Position numbers and translations under genes: made by a program. Under the pieces are notes generated by a model, which was given only the letters and a program-made list of their open reading frames with translations, was not told the DNA's origin and did not search any database. Source: Planctomycetota bacterium (GTDB lineage Bacteria; Planctomycetota; UBA8742; UBA2392). From it: a stretch of DNA of 64,000 nt. The stretch is taken from contig JACKID010000001.1 of the NCBI GenBank assembly GCA_020638675.1, positions 2,480,001-2,544,000 on the forward strand. The letters run 5' to 3'. Shown piece after piece: positions 7,965 to 17,314 of this stretch; within the stretch, counting starts at the first letter, position 1, and each line of letters begins with the position of its first letter.

Positions 7965-10900
7965 ATGCTCGCCAGAATCGAAACCATTGAGCAATTCCAG
8001 ACCGCCGTCCAGTGGATGAAGGCAGGTCAGACGGCGCTGCAGGTGGGTCTTGTGTTCACGCTGGTGCTGCTGGTGCTCAGCGCGCTGTCGGTCATCGTGA
8101 AGGATGAGCGCCTCGCACACGCAGCCCGCCGCGGCCAGTATGCGCTGTGGCTGCTCACCGCGTTTTGTGCGGGCCTTCTCTACCTCGGCATCTTCAAGGG
8201 CTACTACTTCGTCAGCTACATTGAGCACGTCACCGAGAACAATGAAGTCGTGCCGTTCAAGATTTCGGCGTTGTGGGCAAGCCAGCAGGGCAGCCTGCTG
8301 TTCTGGTGCCTGATCCTGACCAGCTTCTGCGGCGCGTTTGCGTTCTCTCAGCGCCACAACCGCACCGACCGCCGCCTGCCATACATCCTGGCCGTGCTGG
8401 CGATCATCCAGTTCTTCTTCTTCTACATATTGGTCAACCCTTTCGACGTGACGGCCGCCAACCGCTCCAGCCCGTTTTCGCTCAGCTGGTTCTGGATGAT
8501 CGCGGACCCCACCGTCGCCAAGACCACCATGGCCGCGGCCACGGACCCGGCCAACGGCTTCAAGGCGCCGGGTGACGCCTGGGACATGATCCACGCGTTC
8601 GTCACGGCCGGCTCCGGCGACTGGACGATGGCCAAGGCGCACGCGGCGATTACCACCAACGCGGCAGAGCTGCCGGCGGGTGTGCAGGCTGCACTGCTCG
8701 ACAGCGTCAGCGACGGCGGGGGCATGAACCCCAGCCTGCACAATTACTGGATCGCGATTCACCCGCCGATGCTGTACTGCGGCTTTGTCGGGTTCACGAT
8801 ACCGTTCGCCTACGCGGTAGGCTCATTGCTCAGCGGCGAGGTCAGCGAGGGCTGGCTCAAGCCGATCCGTCTCTGGACGATGGGCGCCTGGGGCTTTCTC
8901 ACCGTGGGCATCGCGCTCGGCGGGCTTTGGGCCTACGAGATCCTCGGCTGGGGCGGCTACTGGGCATGGGACCCGGTCGAAAACGCCAGCTTCATCCCCT
9001 GGCTGACCGGCACCGCTTTCATCCACAGCGTGATCGTCACCGAGCGCCGCGGCATGCTGCGCCTGTGGTCGTTCATGCTGATCATCATCACCTACTGCAT
9101 GACCGTGATCGGCACCTTCCTGGTGCGCAGCGGCGTGATCAACAGCGTGCATGCCTTTGGCGCTACCGGCGACGTGGATGCCTGGTTCTACGGGTTCATC
9201 TTGGTGGTCTTCATGGGCAGTCTGCTGGCGCTGATCTGGCGCGCGCCGCTGCTGAAATCGGACCGCAAGCTGGAAAGCGTCATCAGCCGCGAGGGCAGCT
9301 TCCTGTTCAACAACCTGATCCTGCTGGCGATCGCCCTGGCGACGTTGCTGATCACCATCTGGCCGCTCATCACCGAGAAACTCTACGGCAAGGAAGGCGT
9401 CGTCGAGTTCGGGCAAAACGCCTTTGTCATGTTCAACATGCCGCTGTTCCTGCTGGTGCTGGTGCTGATGGGCGTCGGCCCCGCGCTGGCCTGGCGGCGC
9501 AACAACGGCAGGCAGATGCTGCGCGCCTTTCTGCCGCCGGGCATCGCGGCAGTTGTAGTCGGCGTGATCAACTTAGCCTGGCTTGCAGGGCGTGATCTTT
9601 TCATCACGACCGGCGGCGATGCCCCGCTGGCCAACGCCGTGCGTTACCTAGTACAGGTCACGCTGTGGCCGATCTGCGCGTTCACACTGGTCTGCATCTT
9701 CATGGAGTTCGTCGCCGGCGCCCGCGCCCGCAAACGCAGCACCGGCGAAAACGCGGTCGTCGCCATGGCGCGTGTCACGCTCGGCAACCGGCGGCGCTAC
9801 GGCGGCTACATCGTGCACCTGGGCATCCTGCTGGTGGCACTCGGCATTTACTACAGCAGCCTCTACGAGAACGAGGGCTCGGTCATTGCACAGCCGGGCG
9901 GCTACTCGATTCTTGAGGACAAGCTCTCCGGCGATCGCTACGTCGTCTACTTCGAAGAAGAAGAGCGCACGGCGAACTGGAATTTCCTGCGCGACAAGTT
10001 CGGGCAGGATGAAGAGCGCGCAGCGACGTACGCCAACATGCTGCGCTATGTACGTCAGAACCCCGAGCTCGACGCCAACCAGATCGTCGAGAAAGTCAAA
10101 GCCGACTTTGCAGCGCAAGCCGGCGGCGAGTTGCCCGAGTTCTTCGTGCAGAACGCGCTGCCCAAGATGATCGTCGCCGTGCAGTGGGGCGTGCAGCAAC
10201 GCGGCAACACAAACGTGTACGAAAGCTTCAACAGCACGCTGCGCATCTTCCCCTACCAACCGCCCGCCGAGCTCGACACGGCCGCCTACTACGAAGCCCA
10301 CGGCCACCTGCAGGCGCTGCTGTATGGCGACGCGCGCACGGACGGCAACTTTGACGGGCGAGCCATGGGACTGACGGTGGCCCGCCTGTTTGTGGGCAGC
10401 GCCATGCGCTCCGAACTCGGCTTCCGCAACCAGATGGTCGAGTTCCGTGGCATGGTCAAGAACGCAAGCGCCGAAGAGCTTCTCAGCATCACCGCGCTCG
10501 ACCGCTTCGGCTTCACACCGGAAGAGGGCAACATCGAGCCCCTGCGCGGCGCCACTTTGCAGCAGATGGACGAGATCCTCGCGTCGCTCGATGCGCTGGC
10601 TATCGAAGGCATCAAGCTCGGGACAGAGCTGCTGGACGTGAACGCCAAGCTGCAGGAACACCTCTCCTCTCTGCCCAAGGGGGAGTTCGCCACGCTGTTC
10701 GCGCTGGACGCCTCTGACAACGAAGCCTACGCCGAGGGCCGCTTCAACGCGCTGAGCGAGCTGGAGCAGTTTCACAAGGTTGTCGAATCCGCCACCGCCG
10801 AGCGCCGCACCGAGCTGGTCATGGAGCTGGCCGCGCGCATCACAGACCCGGACGCCAGGGAGAAGCTGGAAGCCATGCGCCCGCTGTCCCTGACCGGGCT

Positions 10901-11252
10901 GACTCGCGCGCGCGAGAACGCGGAAGGCGAGATCGCCGCCGGCATCGACGCGGAGCGTGACGCGCTTCTTGAGAGCGCGGCCACAGTCGCGCCGCGTATG
11001 CGCATCTTCTACGACAAGCGCACCGGCGCCCCGCGCATGGCCGAGCCGGTGAAGGACCCCTACTATTACCGCACGCTCAGCAAGGACATGTACTTCATCC
11101 TGCAGGACGCGCAGCCTGACGGAACCGCGAACTTCCGCTTCTTCGTGAAGCCGCAGATGAGCTTGGGCCTCGCCGGGCTCGGCGTCATCATCATCGGCAC
11201 CGTGCTGGCGTTCCTGCCCCAGTTCCGCCGCCGTCGGCCGGAGGTGGCGTGA
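7965..11252 (+). CDS. ccmF: Cytochrome c haem lyase subunit CcmF with a large periplasmic insertion
   Basis: 1095 residues against roughly 650 for typical CcmF. The N-terminal ~620 residues are a multi-pass membrane protein with the tryptophan-rich haem-handling motif WGGYWAWDPVENAS near residue 329. A conserved periplasmic start (GSVIAQPGGYSILEDKLSG) then leads into a hydrophilic, mostly helical region of about 350-400 residues not seen in ordinary CcmF. The family C-terminus resumes at MRIFYDKRTGAPRMAEPVK and ends in a final membrane helix (GLGVIIIGTVLAFLP). It attaches haem to apocytochromes with CcmH. It starts 5 nt after ccmE and overlaps ccmH. Confidence 0.88.
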   Translation: MLARIETIEQFQTAVQWMKAGQTALQVGLVFTLVLLVLSALSVIVKDERLAHAARRGQYALWLLTAFCAGLLYLGIFKGYYFVSYIEHVTENNEVVPFKISALWASQQGSLLFWCLILTSFCGAFAFSQRHNRTDRRLPYILAVLAIIQFFFFYILVNPFDVTAANRSSPFSLSWFWMIADPTVAKTTMAAATDPANGFKAPGDAWDMIHAFVTAGSGDWTMAKAHAAITTNAAELPAGVQAALLDSVSDGGGMNPSLHNYWIAIHPPMLYCGFVGFTIPFAYAVGSLLSGEVSEGWLKPIRLWTMGAWGFLTVGIALGGLWAYEILGWGGYWAWDPVENASFIPWLTGTAFIHSVIVTERRGMLRLWSFMLIIITYCMTVIGTFLVRSGVINSVHAFGATGDVDAWFYGFILVVFMGSLLALIWRAPLLKSDRKLESVISREGSFLFNNLILLAIALATLLITIWPLITEKLYGKEGVVEFGQNAFVMFNMPLFLLVLVLMGVGPALAWRRNNGRQMLRAFLPPGIAAVVVGVINLAWLAGRDLFITTGGDAPLANAVRYLVQVTLWPICAFTLVCIFMEFVAGARARKRSTGENAVVAMARVTLGNRRRYGGYIVHLGILLVALGIYYSSLYENEGSVIAQPGGYSILEDKLSGDRYVVYFEEEERTANWNFLRDKFGQDEERAATYANMLRYVRQNPELDANQIVEKVKADFAAQAGGELPEFFVQNALPKMIVAVQWGVQQRGNTNVYESFNSTLRIFPYQPPAELDTAAYYEAHGHLQALLYGDARTDGNFDGRAMGLTVARLFVGSAMRSELGFRNQMVEFRGMVKNASAEELLSITALDRFGFTPEEGNIEPLRGATLQQMDEILASLDALAIEGIKLGTELLDVNAKLQEHLSSLPKGEFATLFALDASDNEAYAEGRFNALSELEQFHKVVESATAERRTELVMELAARITDPDAREKLEAMRPLSLTGLTRARENAEGEIAAGIDAERDALLESAATVAPRMRIFYDKRTGAPRMAEPVKDPYYYRTLSKDMYFILQDAQPDGTANFRFFVKPQMSLGLAGLGVIIIGTVLAFLPQFRRRRPEVA

Positions 11253-11818
11253 TGGCAATTGCGGACTTCGGATTGCGGATTTCGGATTGGCGCTTCCGCG
11301 CCGCGACCGGGATGTGCCTCCGTCCCAAGTGCAGAGTCCAGAATGCAAAGTGGGCGGCGTTGCTGTTTGTGTTGTTCGCAGTCTGCGCGCCTGTCGGGTG
11401 GGCCCAGTCAACGGACCGTTCCCCCGCCGAGGCCGAGCGTCTTTACCACGAAGTCGGCGACCAGCTCTTCTGCATCTGCGGCTGCCGCGAGAACCTTCTG
11501 ACCTGCAGCCACAACACCTGCAGCGCCAAGGATGAAGAACGCGCCTACCTGCGCGAGCTGACGCAGAACCCGAAATTTGACGCTGCGGCCATCAAACAGG
11601 GCATGGCCGACCGCTTCGGCAACGAGGTACTGCAGGTACAGCAGGCCAGCAGCCTGTATCCGATTCTGGCATTTTCCGGCATCGTGCTGGTTGCGGCCTT
11701 TGGCGCAGGCTTCTGGGTCATTACTCGGCGCGAAGAAACCAAAGCCGAGCAGCCGGAAGTCACCATCGACCCGGAGATGGAAGCACGCATCGCCAACGAG
11801 CTGAAGGAGCTGGACTGA
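11252..11818 (+). CDS. ccmH: Cytochrome c maturation protein CcmH
   Basis: 188 residues from the ATG at 11252, overlapping the ccmF stop (GTGATG). The mature domain has the CcmH redox motif, here FCICGCRENLLTCSHNTC, with extra cysteines beyond the usual LRCxxC. A second membrane helix (LAFSGIVLVAAFGAGFWVI) follows, as in CcmH. It reduces the apocytochrome haem-binding cysteines. The first ~35 residues before the signal-like segment WAALLFVLFAVCAPV are encoded by a 14-bp tandem repeat and look like inserted sequence. GTG 11249 is an alternative start. Confidence 0.85.
   Translation: MAIADFGLRISDWRFRAATGMCLRPKCRVQNAKWAALLFVLFAVCAPVGWAQSTDRSPAEAERLYHEVGDQLFCICGCRENLLTCSHNTCSAKDEERAYLRELTQNPKFDAAAIKQGMADRFGNEVLQVQQASSLYPILAFSGIVLVAAFGAGFWVITRREETKAEQPEVTIDPEMEARIANELKELD
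11261..11288 (+). repeat. 14-bp tandem repeat inside the ccmH start
   Basis: GCGGACTTCGGATT is followed directly by GCGGATTTCGGATT, one mismatch. It encodes the word IADFGLRISD at the start of CcmH. Similar translations appear as spurious repeats in other bacterial annotations, so this may be a dispersed intergenic repeat that entered the reading frame. Confidence 0.6.
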
Positions 11819-12222
11819 TGCAATCGTGGCCCAAAGTCCTGATCGGCGCAGCAGCGGCAGCGTGCCTCACGGCCGCGGCCGACTGGCGCGTTTCGCCGCT
11901 CGTGTTCGGGCTGGTGCTGCTGACCTTCTCGACGCTCGCGCGCTGCAAGCGACTGTGGTTCGTCGGCGACGTGGAGAGCGAATTCAGCATCGTCGCCCGC
12001 CGCCGTGAAGAAGCTCTGCGCGCGCTGAAGGATCTTGAGGATGACAAGCTGGCCGGAAAGCTTCCGCCCGAAGAATTCGACCGCCTTCGCCCGGCCTATC
12101 TGCAGACGGCGAAAGAGTTGACCGCGCAGCTCGACAAGATCAACGAGCGGCGGGTTGCCGCACGGCGGCGCATTGACGAAGACCTCGCCCGATCCAAAGC
12201 GCAGGCCAAAGCATCGGAATGA
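11818..12222 (+). CDS. CcmI-like membrane protein of the ccm operon
   Basis: 134 residues. The N-terminus has a hydrophobic hairpin (VLIGAAAAACLTAAADW and LVFGLVLLTFSTLA), followed by a charged helical region. The part RRREEALRALKDLEDDKLAG, then KLPPEEFDRLRP, resembles the cytoplasmic helix of CcmI/CycH N-terminal domains. The start overlaps the ccmH stop (ATGA) and the stop overlaps the next start. Function in apocytochrome delivery is inferred from resemblance and position only. Confidence 0.6.
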   Translation: MQSWPKVLIGAAAAACLTAAADWRVSPLVFGLVLLTFSTLARCKRLWFVGDVESEFSIVARRREEALRALKDLEDDKLAGKLPPEEFDRLRPAYLQTAKELTAQLDKINERRVAARRRIDEDLARSKAQAKASE

Positions 12223-13808
12223 TACGGCTGTTTCTCATCATCCTGCTTCTCGCGCAGTCACTCGCGGCACAGGGCGTGTTGACCGGCAAGTTGTATGACG
12301 CGGCCGGCGGCGACGACTACCTCGACGACGCCGCCATGATCGGCGCGGTAGCACTGCCCGAGACCTCTCCACCGTTCAACGAATTGACCGCCACGCAATG
12401 GCAGGAAGCCTTCACCGCGCTCTCGACCGGAGAAGAGTTGACCGTTCCGCTTGGCGGTGAAATCGCCCCGGTGACGCCGACGGGCAGCTACTTCCACGAG
12501 ATCGAGGGCGACGGAACGTTCCGTCTGGAGGGTCTGCCGCTCAATCAGCGTCTCGGCGTCGCCGCGAAAGTCGGCGACGTGTGGTGGCCGCTGCGAAGCG
12601 AAGTGCGCCTTGCGGGCGCAGGCGTTGAGCAGGAAGTGCGCATTCCATACTTTCGTCTTGGGGCGGATCCCGCAAGCGTGAAGATCGAGAAGTATCACCT
12701 CGAAGCCGGTGCAAGCCTGCGCGCGGACCTGCGTTTTGGCCCCATCACTGTGCTGGAAACGCTGCGTATCACGAATCCTGACGCCGCCTTTGCCGCGATG
12801 GTGACCGTCGAGCTGGATGTGCTGGTCCCGCCCGGCATGTCCGCGCGCAACCTACCGGGCATGTATGGCAGCCAGCTTGTCTACATGCAGGGCTGGAACG
12901 CCACGCCACCCGCCGAGAAGAGCTTCGAAGAGGGCGCCGCCACGGCCTGGACATTCGGCACCGGCGGCGGCATGCACGGCGGAAAGCCGGTCTACGGGCC
13001 GGAGGCACAGGCAAGCCCGGACAACTGGCACGGACTGAACGGCGACCCGATGTTGGCCATGGTCGGCGCGGGCAACACCGTCTACCGCATCAACCCGTCA
13101 CCCAGCGGGCGCTCGGCGACGCTGGTGTTCACCCGCCCGGTACCGCCCGCGCGCGACGGCGTGCCCGGCGCACTTGAGATCCGCCTCGTCCACAAGGGAG
13201 GCGTTCTGCTCGCAACGCCGCAGGGCAAGATCGCGGTCGAGCGCATGTTCAACTACGATGTGGTCGAGGCCACGGCCTCTGTCGCGCTGGACCTTGAGCT
13301 GACGGGGCTTGTCGAGGGCGCGCACCGCCGCCTCTACGGCAGCCCCACCCACGAAGGCGCGCACCAGTTCCCATCGAACCCGGAACTCGCCCCGGACCTG
13401 CTCGCCGGCGAGAAGGTCCAGCTTGTGCTCGGCTTTGGCGCGGACGCGCAGAAACAGATGGCTGCGCTGGAGGCTCGCGCCACCGGCGAAGCCCCGCCGA
13501 TCGATGCCCCCACGGAGACCAAGCCGGAGCCGGGCCTCGATCAACAGGCACTCTTTCTCGGGCTGGCGATCGTGTTCGGGCTGGCATTCATCGGCGCGCT
13601 GATCGCAACGGTCCGTCTACCCCGCGACAAGCAGTTGCAGCGCCTGGCCGAGCTGCCGGCGTCGCGCCGCGAGGTCATCGAGGCCGTGGCCGCGCTCGAG
13701 AAAGACTATAAGGAAGGCGCGTTGCCGGCACGGGCCTACCAGGACCAGCGCCAGCGCCTGCTGAACCGGTTGGTCGAGTTCGACGCCCGCGCCAAGGAAG
13801 AAGACTGA
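12219..13808 (+). CDS. Exported membrane-anchored protein linked to ccm genes, unknown function
   Basis: 529 residues. Signal peptide (IRLFLIILLLAQSLAAQ), a large extracytoplasmic beta-rich region with segments such as GTFRLEGLPLNQRLGVAAK, one membrane helix near residues 446-466 (LFLGLAIVFGLAFIGALI), and a short cytoplasmic helical tail. The tail (REVIEAVAALEKDYKEGALP) resembles the CcmI-like helix of the preceding gene, so both may contact the same partner. It overlaps that gene by 4 nt. No known family is recognised. A role in haem or apocytochrome handling is inferred from the operon. Confidence 0.5.
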   Translation: MIRLFLIILLLAQSLAAQGVLTGKLYDAAGGDDYLDDAAMIGAVALPETSPPFNELTATQWQEAFTALSTGEELTVPLGGEIAPVTPTGSYFHEIEGDGTFRLEGLPLNQRLGVAAKVGDVWWPLRSEVRLAGAGVEQEVRIPYFRLGADPASVKIEKYHLEAGASLRADLRFGPITVLETLRITNPDAAFAAMVTVELDVLVPPGMSARNLPGMYGSQLVYMQGWNATPPAEKSFEEGAATAWTFGTGGGMHGGKPVYGPEAQASPDNWHGLNGDPMLAMVGAGNTVYRINPSPSGRSATLVFTRPVPPARDGVPGALEIRLVHKGGVLLATPQGKIAVERMFNYDVVEATASVALDLELTGLVEGAHRRLYGSPTHEGAHQFPSNPELAPDLLAGEKVQLVLGFGADAQKQMAALEARATGEAPPIDAPTETKPEPGLDQQALFLGLAIVFGLAFIGALIATVRLPRDKQLQRLAELPASRREVIEAVAALEKDYKEGALPARAYQDQRQRLLNRLVEFDARAKEED

Positions 13809-13809
13809 T

Positions 13810-14451
13810 TTGAAGCTGGTTGCCGAGGGAATCACGAAGTCCTGGGGCGCGACACACGTGTTGCGCGGGCTCGATTTCACGGCCGAGCCGGGCAGCCTGA
13901 CGGCGCTCACCGGCGCGAATGGCACCGGCAAGACGACTTTCATCCGCGTGCTCGCCACCATCCTTCGCCCTGATGACGGTAGTTTGAGCCTCGGCGAGCT
14001 GGGCTATCGCAGCGATGCGCTCAAGGTACGCGGGCTGATCGGCTACCTCGGGCACGAAAGCATGCTCGACGCGGCCATGACCATGCGCGAGAACCTGAAC
14101 ATGTTCGGGCGGCTCTACGGGCTCGCCGATGCCGCTTCGCGCGCAAGCGACCTGATTCAGCGCTTCGAGGCGACCGCCTTCGCCGACCTGCCGATATCGG
14201 AACTCTCCCGCGGGCAGGAACAGACGGCCGCCCTGTCCCGTGCGTTGATGCACGACCCGCGGCTGCTGCTGCTCGATGAGCCCAGCACCGGGCTGGACAA
14301 GTCCGCACGCGGGCGCCTTTGGCAAGCCGCACGCGAACAGGCCAAGGCCGGCGCAGTCGTGATCTTCAGCACCCACGACCACGACAGCGCCGCCGACGTT
14401 GCCGACAGAGTTGTGGAGATGCGCGACGGCAAGATCCACCCAACCATATAG
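13810..14451 (+). CDS. ccmA: ABC transporter ATPase, CcmA-like
   Basis: 213 residues from a TTG start one base after the previous stop. Walker A is GANGTGKTT, the signature is LSRGQEQ (variant of LSGGQ), Walker B is LLLLDEPSTGLD, and the switch histidine is in FSTHDHD. Length and position in a ccm operon fit CcmA, the ATPase that with CcmB and CcmC loads haem onto CcmE. No ccmB or ccmC is in the window, so the partners must be elsewhere or be divergent. An unrelated ABC ATPase captured by the operon is possible. Confidence 0.75.
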   Translation: MKLVAEGITKSWGATHVLRGLDFTAEPGSLTALTGANGTGKTTFIRVLATILRPDDGSLSLGELGYRSDALKVRGLIGYLGHESMLDAAMTMRENLNMFGRLYGLADAASRASDLIQRFEATAFADLPISELSRGQEQTAALSRALMHDPRLLLLDEPSTGLDKSARGRLWQAAREQAKAGAVVIFSTHDHDSAADVADRVVEMRDGKIHPTI

Positions 14452-14507
14452 GAAGGAAGCGTCGCCTTACCCCCCACGGACGCGTTGTTACCTTCGCGAC
14501 ACCAAAC

Positions 14508-14535
14508 TTGCGTAAGCTGCGGGTTCCGGTAGCAT
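14508..14535 (+). promoter_or_regulatory. Possible promoter of the pseudopilin operon
   Basis: TTGCGT (14508-14513), a 16-nt spacer and TAGCAT (14530-14535), in the 211-nt gap between ccmA and the first pseudopilin gene. The rest of the gap shows nothing clear. Confidence 0.35.
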
Positions 14536-14662
14536 AGAGGACCCATAAGAATGCATTGAAACCACGGTGTGAGCTGCACTTGCGTCAAGTGCGGCAATAC
14601 GCTCCGGGTTTCTGGCGTAGGGTTTGCATAGACTGCATTTACGGACGATCACTGGAGGTCCG

Positions 14663-15223
14663 ATGTCACGCTCAAACCGGTCGGGGTTTACCCTGATCGA
14701 ACTCATGATTGTCGTGGGGATTATCTCGATCCTCGTGGCAGTACTTGTCGCCGTGCTGTTCGGTGCGATGAAGAAGGGTGAGGCCGCCAAGGCCCGCGAC
14801 TTCGTCAGCAACGTGATTCCCGCCGCGATTACCAAGTGGCAGGAGGAATCGGGCAAGGACAGCAACACCTTCCCGGCCAGCCCCAACATTTCGGACGGCG
14901 ACGGCTACTGGCAGGGCAACGCCGAGCTTTTCAATGAGCTGGTGACCAAGCCCAAGAAGGCCGGCAAAGACCCCTACGTCAAGGACGACCAGTACCTGGA
15001 AGGCACGGAAGGCGGCAAGCCCGTGTTCCTGGACCCCTGGAACAAGTTCTACATCTACCGCAACTACAACATGAAGAAGAGCGCTTCCGGGCGGACGCCG
15101 AAATTCGGCGGCAAGCGCTACAACCCGAACACTTACGACATCATCTCCCTTGGCGCCGACGGCATCCTGTACACCGACAAGAACGGCGACACGGATGACA
15201 TCTACAACGGCGCGGCTGAATAG
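14663..15223 (+). CDS. Type II secretion-type major pseudopilin (GspG-like)
   Basis: 186 residues from ATG 14663, with ACTGGAGG upstream. A short basic leader (MSRSNRSG) is followed by the prepilin cleavage motif FTLIELMIVVGII and one long N-terminal helix. The C-terminal part has the GspG-like segment FLDPWNKFYIYRNYN and the ending SLGADGILYTDKNGDTDDI, where acidic residues suggest calcium binding. It is cut and methylated by a prepilin peptidase and assembles into a periplasmic pseudopilus. First of five such genes. Confidence 0.85.
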   Translation: MSRSNRSGFTLIELMIVVGIISILVAVLVAVLFGAMKKGEAAKARDFVSNVIPAAITKWQEESGKDSNTFPASPNISDGDGYWQGNAELFNELVTKPKKAGKDPYVKDDQYLEGTEGGKPVFLDPWNKFYIYRNYNMKKSASGRTPKFGGKRYNPNTYDIISLGADGILYTDKNGDTDDIYNGAAE

Positions 15224-15241
15224 GGAAAGGGGGATACCGGC

Positions 15242-15811
15242 ATGGCAATGAGAAACGCAAAACGCGGCTTCACACTGATCGAGCTTTTGATCGTGGTCGG
15301 CATCATCTCGATCCTGATCGTCGTGCTGTTCGTGGCGATCCTGCCCTGGCTGAAGAAGTCGGAAGACAAGGCAAGCCGAACGCTGCTGCAGCAGATCGGC
15401 GGCGCGGTCTCTGGCAGGAAAGTTGCGCTGAGCATCAAGCAATTCAAGAAGGATGCCGGCTCAAGTCTCTCCGGACGCATAGCCGCGGACGAAGACCTGG
15501 CCTCAAGCCAGATGATGCTGTTCTACGCCGCGCCGACGCGCGAGATCTGGGACCAGGCGGCCATCTACAAAGACCGCAACTACGCACCCGACCTGCAGCC
15601 GCAGGAATTCACCAGCTTCACCCGCAGTGAGGGCGGCAAGCTGCCCTACCTCGTAGACGCCTGGGAAACACCACTGCGCTACAAGTACGAGAAGATGTTC
15701 GACGGCGGCATCATCATTTCGGCCGGCGAAGACAAGGTATTCGGCGGCCCCGACGACCTGATTTACGACCCGCGGAACAATGCCGTGAAGACCCGCGAGG
15801 AAATGAAGTAG
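15242..15811 (+). CDS. Second GspG-like pseudopilin
   Basis: 189 residues. Leader MAMRNAKRG, cleavage motif FTLIELLIVVGIISIL, then a globular domain ending IISAGEDKVFGGPDDLIYDP, again with the GspG-type acidic loop. It is clearly related to the preceding gene in its first 40 residues but the rest has diverged, with a basic stretch GRKVALSIKQFKKDAG. The gap to the first gene is 18 nt, so the two are co-transcribed. A pseudopilus with two major-type subunits is possible. Confidence 0.82.
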   Translation: MAMRNAKRGFTLIELLIVVGIISILIVVLFVAILPWLKKSEDKASRTLLQQIGGAVSGRKVALSIKQFKKDAGSSLSGRIAADEDLASSQMMLFYAAPTREIWDQAAIYKDRNYAPDLQPQEFTSFTRSEGGKLPYLVDAWETPLRYKYEKMFDGGIIISAGEDKVFGGPDDLIYDPRNNAVKTREEMK

Positions 15812-15828
15812 TCACCAAAGGCAACGCT

Positions 15829-16518
15829 ATGAACAGAATGCGCAAAGCGAAGCTGGGTTTCACCCTGATGGAGTTGCTGGTCGTCATCGCGATCATCGCC
15901 ATGCTCGTCACGGTGATGGTGCCGGTGATGCTCAAGTTCATGAAGGGCCGCGGGCTCAGCATGGCTGGCAACAACATCGGCGGGTTCGTGGCGTTCGCAC
16001 GCGGCGAGGCCATGAACACGCGCCAGACCCACGTCATCGTCTGCTACACCGAGCCGGAAGAGATCGCGACTTCAACCGACTCCGAGTTCAAGTTCTACGC
16101 CGGGCCGGGCATGGTCATCTACCGCATCAACCCGAACCCGAACAAGCAGCAGAACCCGGACGAAGAAGTCATCAACTACGTTCGCCAGCTCGACTTCGCC
16201 GGCCAGATCGGCGGTGCGGTCGACTTCGCCCCACGCTGGAAGCAGGAGGCCCCCACCGGCCCGATCGAAAACTACCTGCCCGAGCAGGTGAACAGCGCAT
16301 TCGCCGGCAAGTTCAAGATCGTGGTGCTGTCCGACGGGCGCCTGATCATTCCGCAGGACAAGCCGGGCTACATTCTGGATTCCGGCGAAACCAAGAACCT
16401 GAAGGCCGACCTGGTGCTGACGGACACCGAGCGCTACGTCTACATCGACATCAACTCGGCCACGGGTGCTGTGAAGCGCTCGAATGTGCTGGAAAGCGAC
16501 GAAGTTACCGAGCCGTAG
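15829..16518 (+). CDS. Minor pseudopilin, GspH-like
   Basis: 229 residues. Leader MNRMRKAKLG and motif FTLMELLVVIAIIAML. The following segment FVAFARGEAMNTRQTHVIVC matches the start of the GspH/FimT domain, where strands follow an Ala-Arg-x-x-Ala helix. The remaining region (about 80-229) is beta-rich and ends without a recognisable motif. Position after two G-type subunits fits the usual gspG-H-I-J order. Confidence 0.78.
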   Translation: MNRMRKAKLGFTLMELLVVIAIIAMLVTVMVPVMLKFMKGRGLSMAGNNIGGFVAFARGEAMNTRQTHVIVCYTEPEEIATSTDSEFKFYAGPGMVIYRINPNPNKQQNPDEEVINYVRQLDFAGQIGGAVDFAPRWKQEAPTGPIENYLPEQVNSAFAGKFKIVVLSDGRLIIPQDKPGYILDSGETKNLKADLVLTDTERYVYIDINSATGAVKRSNVLESDEVTEP

Positions 16519-16549
16519 GAACCCCGCGACACACTGAAGGAATGATGCC

Positions 16550-17314
16550 ATGGCACACAGAACCAACAGGCGCAAGGGCTTCACGCTGACCGAAATCCTG
16601 GTCGCGCTGGCGATTTTCGCGCTGGGCGGAACGGCCATCATGGCGCTGTTCATCACCAACGTGCGCCTTTCGCGCCAGGCGATGGACTACACGCGCGCCG
16701 CGGAATTCACGCGCAACATCCGCTCGCTGATGACGCAGTCGCTGTCGCGCCCGATCAACCTGGGCGACAACGACAACGTCTACGCGTTCTACTACCCCGA
16801 AAGCTCGCTGACGTTCATCCCGGACGAGTACCGCGACCATTACGAAACCGGCCAGACAGGCCGCGACGCGCTGGAAGACAACATCGGCGGCACACCCGTT
16901 TCGAACACGATCTTCTTCCGCATCCCGAAGGTCATGTTCGACGCGAACGTGACCGGCGACGCGCGCAAGAACATGATGACCGAGATTCCGCGCGACGCGC
17001 TGAACAGCAGCGGCGGCACCATGAACTTTGACCGCGAGCCCAGGGTATTCCGCCTGCTGCCGGACCACCTTCGCCGCGCCGGCGCACGCGACGGGCTGGA
17101 CCCCGATGACCGCATGTTCTACCAGTTCGACATCGGCATCCGCCGCAGCGTGCAGCGCTCGAGCGTTCCGGTGGCCAAGGGCGGCGGCGGCAAGCAGCCG
17201 CTGGACGACCTCTATGTCGTGCACGTCAAGATCTACAAGGGTTTCCAGTTCGAGGGCGACGTGTTGAACGACCCCTACTTCGAATGGGATTTCTACGTCA
17301 ACGCAGCGCACTGA
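16550..17314 (+). CDS. Minor pseudopilin, GspI/PilV-like
   Basis: 254 residues. Leader MAHRTNRRKG and motif FTLTEILVALAIFALGGTAI, which is the GspI/PilV style of N-terminus. The globular part is charged and includes LLPDHLRRAGARDGLDPDDR and the end DPYFEWDFYVNAAH. It is longer than classical GspI (~125 residues). Probably part of the pseudopilus tip with the next gene product. Confidence 0.75.
   Translation: MAHRTNRRKGFTLTEILVALAIFALGGTAIMALFITNVRLSRQAMDYTRAAEFTRNIRSLMTQSLSRPINLGDNDNVYAFYYPESSLTFIPDEYRDHYETGQTGRDALEDNIGGTPVSNTIFFRIPKVMFDANVTGDARKNMMTEIPRDALNSSGGTMNFDREPRVFRLLPDHLRRAGARDGLDPDDRMFYQFDIGIRRSVQRSSVPVAKGGGGKQPLDDLYVVHVKIYKGFQFEGDVLNDPYFEWDFYVNAAH

Noticed and set aside
13810..14451. 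Unrelated ABC transporter
   Set aside because: Length, lack of an extra domain and position one base after a ccm-linked gene favour CcmA, though the missing ccmB leaves some doubt.
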